DNA of 64,000 nt from Orbilia blumenaviensis (lineage: Eukaryota > Ascomycota > Orbiliomycetes > Orbiliales > Orbiliaceae), in assembly GCA_036872755.1 (NCBI GenBank), contig JAVHNS010000022.1, positions 62,001-126,000 on the forward strand. Direction: 5' to 3'. Positions 58,442 to 64,000 of the stretch are shown here, in pieces. The translations under genes and the position numbers were made by a program. Positions within the stretch are counted from its first letter, which is position 1. Each line of letters opens with the position of its first letter. The notes under the pieces were generated by a model. That model was not told the origin of the DNA. It made no database searches and was given only the letters and a program-made list of their open reading frames with translations.

Positions 58442-59865
58442 CAGTTCTATTGTAAGTTACCTAGGTAGCATTAGTATTCGGAATCGAACTTCGGATCCAA
58501 ATCCCAGTAACGTTCTTGTTACCAGCCGACGGCGAATACTAACCTAAATACAACCATACCTACGCCCACTAACTTGCTTTACATGTATGCGCCTAATATC
58601 AATTCTAATACGAGTTGCCTAATCAATAATCGATTGTAATCAAGCCCGGCATGTCACTGGAATTCTCACAGCTCAGGGAATTCGAATTGATATATACAGC
58701 TTGCAAAATCCAACACACCAACGCAAAACTTCAACCACTCGCTGAGTCTATTTTTACGAAACCAGGATCATGATTTTTTCTGTAGGATATATTGATCCTG
58801 ACATGAACCAAGCAGGAATTCGGTTTATTATAGTTGCATGTATCATTTTATTTCCACTTTCCAAATTTTCTCGGGTAAACACAAGGTACCCTTGCAAACC
58901 CTAAGCCCTGCCTGAGCTCCTCAAGTCAATTACCCATCAAGTTAACAAACTTACATCTACGACCACAGAACGAGGAACAAAGGGTATCCCGTCCGCTCTG
59001 CCTTACTCAAGCCTCGTATCGATTGGCTAGTAGTCTAGTGGGTGACCATAGGCGAATCCCAATTGTTGTAGATTCATATTTTTTGGTAAAATTTTGATTT
59101 TTTTGGACATGTGTGACATCGAGTGTTAAGATCATTTTGTGTTGAGGTGTGAATCTGAAATTTCTGTCCGAATCCGAAAGGTTGGATACGGGCGAGACGG
59201 GAAGTAATAATATTCTGAGGCCGCTTTAGACTGGTGTAGGTCTGAAAGCCATTGGAAAGAGAATCAAGAGTATCATGCTCAGGAAAGGATATCCAAGAAG
59301 TATTAAATAATTATTTTTATTTTCTTGATAGAGTTCTTGGAGGCACACGCTAACGTCCTTACATCATGTCAATTAGTCTGGTTATCAATGTGTTCACAAA
59401 CATAACTTGGCAGAACAATAACAGAATTTATGGCTTGGGGTGTCTCGAATATTAACTTGCAAACGTTTTCGCAGAATTTACGGACATGCTTAATCACTAA
59501 AGATGAGTAGTTATTTCCAATATTGAAGTTTTGGTAAACAGACTCGTCGCAAACGAGTCCAACTGCTTTCGATTTCCTCAGCCTTCTACAACTCCCACAC
59601 GCGCACCAACCCCTCACCTATCATACAAAGAAAAAGAAACAAAGGAAATAAGTAAAAACAAAAAAACAGAAGGTATCATATGCTAAGATGCCAGAAAGGA
59701 GGGGTAAGAACACAAGATGCATTTGCACAGGCTATGCATCAGAACTAAAAATTACGCTAATGGAATATAAATGTTTTAGATACAAAAGAGAAACGAAACG
59801 AAAACCCAGTTTTGAATACACACATCTCCTCCCCTCTAGCTTTTATGTATTTGTCATGTCCACAT
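58442..59865. other. intergenic between convergent genes
   Basis: No gene is supported. CCTAGGTAGC-type palindromic text occurs right after the GTPase stop. The minus-strand frame 59369-59617 is unrecognised. Confidence 0.45.
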
Positions 59866-61431
59866 TTACAAATTCATAATGGCGAAGACAGCCATGATAG
59901 CGGAAGCGGCGAAAAGGCCAGTGATCTGGACCTTGCCGGCAGCGCCAGTGTAAGCTGGTGGAACAACTCCGGTAGGGGTGGTCTGGTTGGTTGGTGGGCA
60001 TCCATATCCACCAGGGCAGACTGGAGCGTAGGTTGGGACTGGAACCTGGGTGGTAGCAAGAGTGGTTGGGCAGTCATATCCACCAGGGCAAACTGGAGTG
60101 TCGACGGGGGTGTTAACTGGAGTGTTAACTGGGGTGTTAACTGGGGTCTCTGGGCATCCGTATCCACCTGGGCAGACTGGGGTTGGGACAGCAACTGGAG
60201 TCTCATAAGTGAGAGTTGAGGTAGTAGTACCCTGGATGGTGTGGATGTAGACAGTGCTCTGGAGAGTGACAGTGCTGCTGTAGGTCTCAGTCTCCTCGGG
60301 GCAGTTAGGGCCGCCAGGGCAGACTGGGGTCTCAACTGGGGTATCAACTGGAGGGTAGACTGGGGTCTCAACAGGTGGGTAGACTGGAGTATCAGTGGTG
60401 GCTGGGATTGGTGGGCATCCGTATCCGCCAGGGCAGACTGGGGTCTCAGTCTCAGCTGGGACAACAACGGTGTGGTAGTAAGTGTTGGTGCGGGTAGAGA
60501 CAATAGTTTCAGTGATGTCAGTAGTCTCAGTGCAAGAGGTCGTCTCGGCTGGCTTTGGAACACCGCTGCATGGAACAGTGATGGTCTCAGTGACGTGCTG
60601 GGTGTAGGTCTGTTCGGCGCAAGCATCGCATGGCTTGGTCACGATCTCAGTATCATAGACAGTAGTGGTAGTAGTGTAAGAGGTTGGGACGGCATATGGA
60701 ATGTCGACTGGGGCAGTCGTAGGAACAGCCTCGATCGAGGTCTCGGGGACATTTCCGTATGGAATATCGGAAACAGTGGTTGGGACACCCTCGATAGAAG
60801 TATCAGGGCTGTTTTCGTAAGGGATTCCAGTGGGAACAGTGGTAGGAACCGCATCAGAAGATGGCTTCTGGCCCTTGGTACAAGTGGTGCTGGTGGTTGG
60901 GGCTGGAACTGGAACTGGAGCAGAGGATGGAACATCGCCATAGCTGGGGATATCAGTGGGAGCTGGAACTGGCTCAGACTCTGGGGTATTTTCATAGCCA
61001 GTATCAGTGGGGACTGGAACTGGTTCAGACTCTGGAACATCTCCATAGGTGGGGATGTCAGTTGGGACTGGGACTGGGGCAGAGGATGGCTCTCCAGTAT
61101 AGGTATCAGTGGGGACTGGGACTGGCTCGGACTCTGGAACATCTCCATAGTTGGGGATGTCAGTTGGAGCTGGAACGGGCTCCGAAGATGGAACATTTTC
61201 ATAGTCAGCCGGGACAGTATTGGTTGGAACGGTCTCCGGAGACTCGTAGTCAGTGTTTGTATTCACTGGAACATTTCCATAGTCGGTGTTAGGAGTATCA
61301 GTGGGGACTGAACCCAAGCTCTTTGTGCAGCTGGTGGTGGCATTTGGAGCAGCATTGTTGTCGAGATATTCGACACCGGCAGACACGGTCGAAGACAAGG
61401 CCAAAGCCAGGGCAAGATGTTGGAAACGCAT
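59866..61431 (-). CDS. GPI-anchored Pro/Val/Thr-rich cell-wall protein
   Basis: This is a 521-aa intronless protein. The signal peptide is about residues 1-18 (MRFQHLALALALSSTVSA). The body is almost wholly Thr/Pro/Val/Ser: an N-terminal array of about 18-residue units (SEPVPVPTD.., YGDVPE), a middle array with YENSPDTSIEGVPTT-type units, then a Thr-rich Cys region (TKPCDACAEQTYTQHVTETI). Last come six CPGG(Y/P)xCP motifs spaced by Pro-rich linkers. The C-terminus (AAGKVQITGLFAASAIMAVF) is a GPI-attachment signal, with a likely cut near TGAAG. It should be heavily O-mannosylated and cross-linked to wall glucan. Function is inferred: wall structure or adhesion. The repeats make length variation between strains likely. 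Confidence 0.88.
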   Translation of the reverse strand: MRFQHLALALALSSTVSAGVEYLDNNAAPNATTSCTKSLGSVPTDTPNTDYGNVPVNTNTDYESPETVPTNTVPADYENVPSSEPVPAPTDIPNYGDVPESEPVPVPTDTYTGEPSSAPVPVPTDIPTYGDVPESEPVPVPTDTGYENTPESEPVPAPTDIPSYGDVPSSAPVPVPAPTTSTTCTKGQKPSSDAVPTTVPTGIPYENSPDTSIEGVPTTVSDIPYGNVPETSIEAVPTTAPVDIPYAVPTSYTTTTTVYDTEIVTKPCDACAEQTYTQHVTETITVPCSGVPKPAETTSCTETTDITETIVSTRTNTYYHTVVVPAETETPVCPGGYGCPPIPATTDTPVYPPVETPVYPPVDTPVETPVCPGGPNCPEETETYSSTVTLQSTVYIHTIQGTTTSTLTYETPVAVPTPVCPGGYGCPETPVNTPVNTPVNTPVDTPVCPGGYDCPTTLATTQVPVPTYAPVCPGGYGCPPTNQTTPTGVVPPAYTGAAGKVQITGLFAASAIMAVFAIMNL

Positions 61432-64000
61432 TTTGAAAAGAAGTTTTTAAGTTATTGAGTTATGCAGAACCAAGCTGTTAAAAATTCTCGAATCGAATTG
61501 AAAGGATGCAAATGTTGCGTTGTAGATTGTTGGAAAATGAATGTACTGGTTTTGTGAAAGAATGGACGCCCAAAATTGAGCAAAAGAAAACGACAAATGC
61601 AGGTTGATAACAACCGACTGAGAAGAACAACAGAGAAGCCCGTAGTGCGGTGAAGGATAGAAGGAAGGAAGGTAAGAAGAACCTGAGGGGAACAAGGCCA
61701 TTTTATCGTGGGCGCATATGAAACAATAGGTTGTGATGCCCATGCGCCCAGACAAACCGCAACAAGGGTATCAGGCTGCCAACGAGCCTGCGCAGGGTGC
61801 TGAGCGGTAGGAACCAAGGTGGTCGCCATGGGTCTCCAAATGAGATCCCTTTGAGGTCGCATCCGCCATGCGCTGTCAACTTGCATTAGCACCCCGCCTC
61901 TATCACCACAGGAAAAGGGGCTGCTTCGTAAATTGCATCTTGAGAGCTCTGACAGGACAATGTCTTGAATTCTGATATTGACGACTTCTCTTTGTGGTAA
62001 GTTTATGCCGTAAATAGCCAGCAACGCTGTGGCGGGCGTAGGCGCTAGGCCTCATCCCACCACCAGTTGGGTTCGAACGTTCGTATATTCTCCAAGAGGC
62101 CTAAATACGCCATCAACTCTTCTGCGCACCTGGCGATGTTAATTTTTAGCAACAACTATCTTCACCTTCTCAGTCGCTTAGACTGCGAGCGGTACCTGAC
62201 AGAAAAAAACTTCACGGAATCCTTTTCAGCCAATCATACTCTACTCAGCCTTCGGGTAAGGCGTTTCATGTTAGGGGTTTGTGGAGACCAGGTCTTCGTT
62301 CTTCGTATTGGTTGGCTCTCTTGTCCAACGTTCAACACACCTAACTTAGTGCTCCCCCTAATCGAGCCTCAAGCTACCCCGACCACTGGTTGGAGTCAGG
62401 CGCTCTCCACCGTTGGAAATTGCGTCTGTGACGACCTTTTGCAGTGGTAAATTACCAACCACTCACAGAAGAGATTTTGACAGTTTTTGGCCTTTTGGGC
62501 CTACGCTATCTCGAAAATCACCAGATCTTGAGTGATCTTCGATTTTTCACTCGCTTGGACAATGGAGTATTCTTGGCTAGCATCTGTCTTGCCAATGGAA
62601 ATCGCCTGAACCTCTCCAAGCGGGCCACCTCATAATTATGCTAAAATTATCCCCTAAGAATATTAAGGAGGAAATTTGCTCATGGAGGAAACAAGAGTGC
62701 AGCAAGGCGATGGTACCTTGGGCGGAATACACGGAAAAGGAATTAACACGAGAGCACAAAATAGTTAGGGGCCAGGATACCCAAGCATCGGCACTCTGGC
62801 TCAATTGTTTTCCGTGCGCTTCCAAGACCTTCTTTTTGACAACCCCAGGCGACTATAGATTTCGAGTCTCTTGAACGATGAGTGTTTTTCAAGAGAGAGA
62901 CAAAGAGAGAGACGAATTCTATGAACAGGCCCCATTCGCTTGGCAGTGATAGAGGCTTGAGAGAAATCTAAATCAATTAGTGCAAGCAACAGTCCAACTG
63001 AAAAGTGTGCGCTTTAAGTATACGGATAAGCTTATAAGTGCTATCGATATTGATACACCCCTTACATTGACAAATCCATCTTCAGCGGAGTCGAAGACCT
63101 ATTTGCGATCCAACAATCCCCGACAAAGTGTTTGTTTGCATGTCGAGAGGGAAAAAGCTGCAGAAGATGTGGCTGTCGGGAATGGGCGACAAACCCACTT
63201 TAAAATACCCGGTCTTTTTGACCCCTTTCCAATCTGTGTTACAGGAGCCAAAAGTGTGCTGGATCGAGCGTCATGGCGCATTCAGCCACTGGTTTAAGCT
63301 TTGCCGTCTGTCCCTTGCTCATTTCTTAAAATCTGGGGATCGCACCCACTTTTCCGATTAAACTTGCGAGAACTCGGGAATCGAGTCTGTTGAACTTCTC
63401 GGGTCCGTCCATCTTGACTGTTCTCGCTCAAAGCCAGGTAGCCTTGTTGCGCTGGCCTGCAAGCTTGGTGTGAATGTCGACACTGAATACAAATTAGGAT
63501 AACTGACACAATGACGAAACAGTCGGTCCGATGTCGGCTAGAACAAGAAGGTCCCATGCCGCAAGTCAGGCCCAGCTGGGGAGCAACACATGCACGGTTC
63601 TGTGTGATGGGTTGCAAAATCCTCCTGCACATTCGTCTGAACTTTTGGCAGTCTCAGTACAACTTTTCGTCTCAGCCTCAGCAACTAATAAAGCGGCGCG
63701 TGCATTAGCCCCAATCGATCGCGCTTGTGGTTCGGGCGAAACATTTTAGATAACTAATACAAAGCTAGGATTAACTTGGATTAGACATCACAGAAAGCAC
63801 CGTTTCCCAGGTACTAGGTATCGAAGCTACCCGACAATTAATTGCAATGTGATCGCATCTACATGTACCATGCATTAGCAAGAAATGTAGCCTAATTCGG
63901 GTAGTAGATTGCATTGCAATCGATTTTTTAGTTGACCTACACCGCTCTCTTATAAGTTGGCTCATGATCCGACCGGGCCGATTATGTTTATATCAACTAT
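61432..64000. other. intergenic to the window end
   Basis: It contains the promoter of the GPI-protein gene (just right of 61431) and several short unrecognised frames (61452-62024 minus, 62067-62450 plus, 62980-63297 plus). None has a family signature or supported splicing. Confidence 0.45.

Noticed and set aside
60241..61311. 356-aa plus-strand ORF rich in Trp, Gly, Ser and Asp
   Set aside because: It lies entirely antisense to the GPI-protein gene, and its composition is the mirror of the Pro/Thr/Val repeats. It has no independent signal.

Overview
The window looks like nuclear DNA of a filamentous ascomycete (Pezizomycotina). Genes have short introns of about 50-160 nt with GT..AG borders, and there is a fungal-type PNP-NACHT-ankyrin receptor, a CBM1 cellulose-binding module, a fruit-body lectin, a GPI wall protein and an intron-bearing tRNA-Asp. 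I could not place it to genus. Long AT-rich stretches between genes hold decayed genes and small mobile elements, so this looks like an accessory, repeat-influenced region.

Layout. 0-6.6 kb: the end of a MYND-finger-type protein, a three-exon trypsin-like protein, a decayed gene and a thioredoxin. 7-13 kb: dispersed repeats, a BTB gene cut short by a 63-bp element, an unknown ORF and, at 12.36-12.69 kb, a complete miniature LTR retrotransposon. 14-22.4 kb: two unknown genes, a dead NACHT-ankyrin relic, tRNA-Asp and a long multi-lesion pseudogene. 25.3-29.2 kb: an intact three-exon PNP-NACHT-ankyrin (NLR-like) gene with a decayed ankyrin tail behind its stop. 31.7-34.7 kb: a small secreted Cys-rich protein and two neighbouring MITEs. 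37.4-43.8 kb: a fruit-body-type lectin, an unknown gene with a T-run frameshift, two small unknowns and a multi-pass membrane protein. 47.7-51.7 kb: a GH54 arabinofuranosidase carrying CBM1, and a nine-exon ammonium transporter. 53.1-58.4 kb: an eight-exon pseudokinase and a six-exon GTPase, head to head. 59.9-61.4 kb: a GPI-anchored Pro/Val/Thr-rich wall protein.

Exon structures were built by hand from splice signals and reading frame. The ammonium transporter, pseudokinase, GTPase, NLR and small secreted protein models all close to a multiple of three with no internal stop, which supports them.

The most unusual item is the 327-bp element at 12363-12689. It has two 63/67-bp terminal direct repeats and a 5-bp target duplication. 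A primer-binding site complementary to the anticodon arm of initiator tRNA-Met directly follows the first repeat, and a purine tract directly precedes the second. Three further copies of the repeat are solo, and two of them have clear 5-bp duplications. I read this as an ultra-short TRIM/SMART-class, Copia-like non-autonomous retrotransposon.
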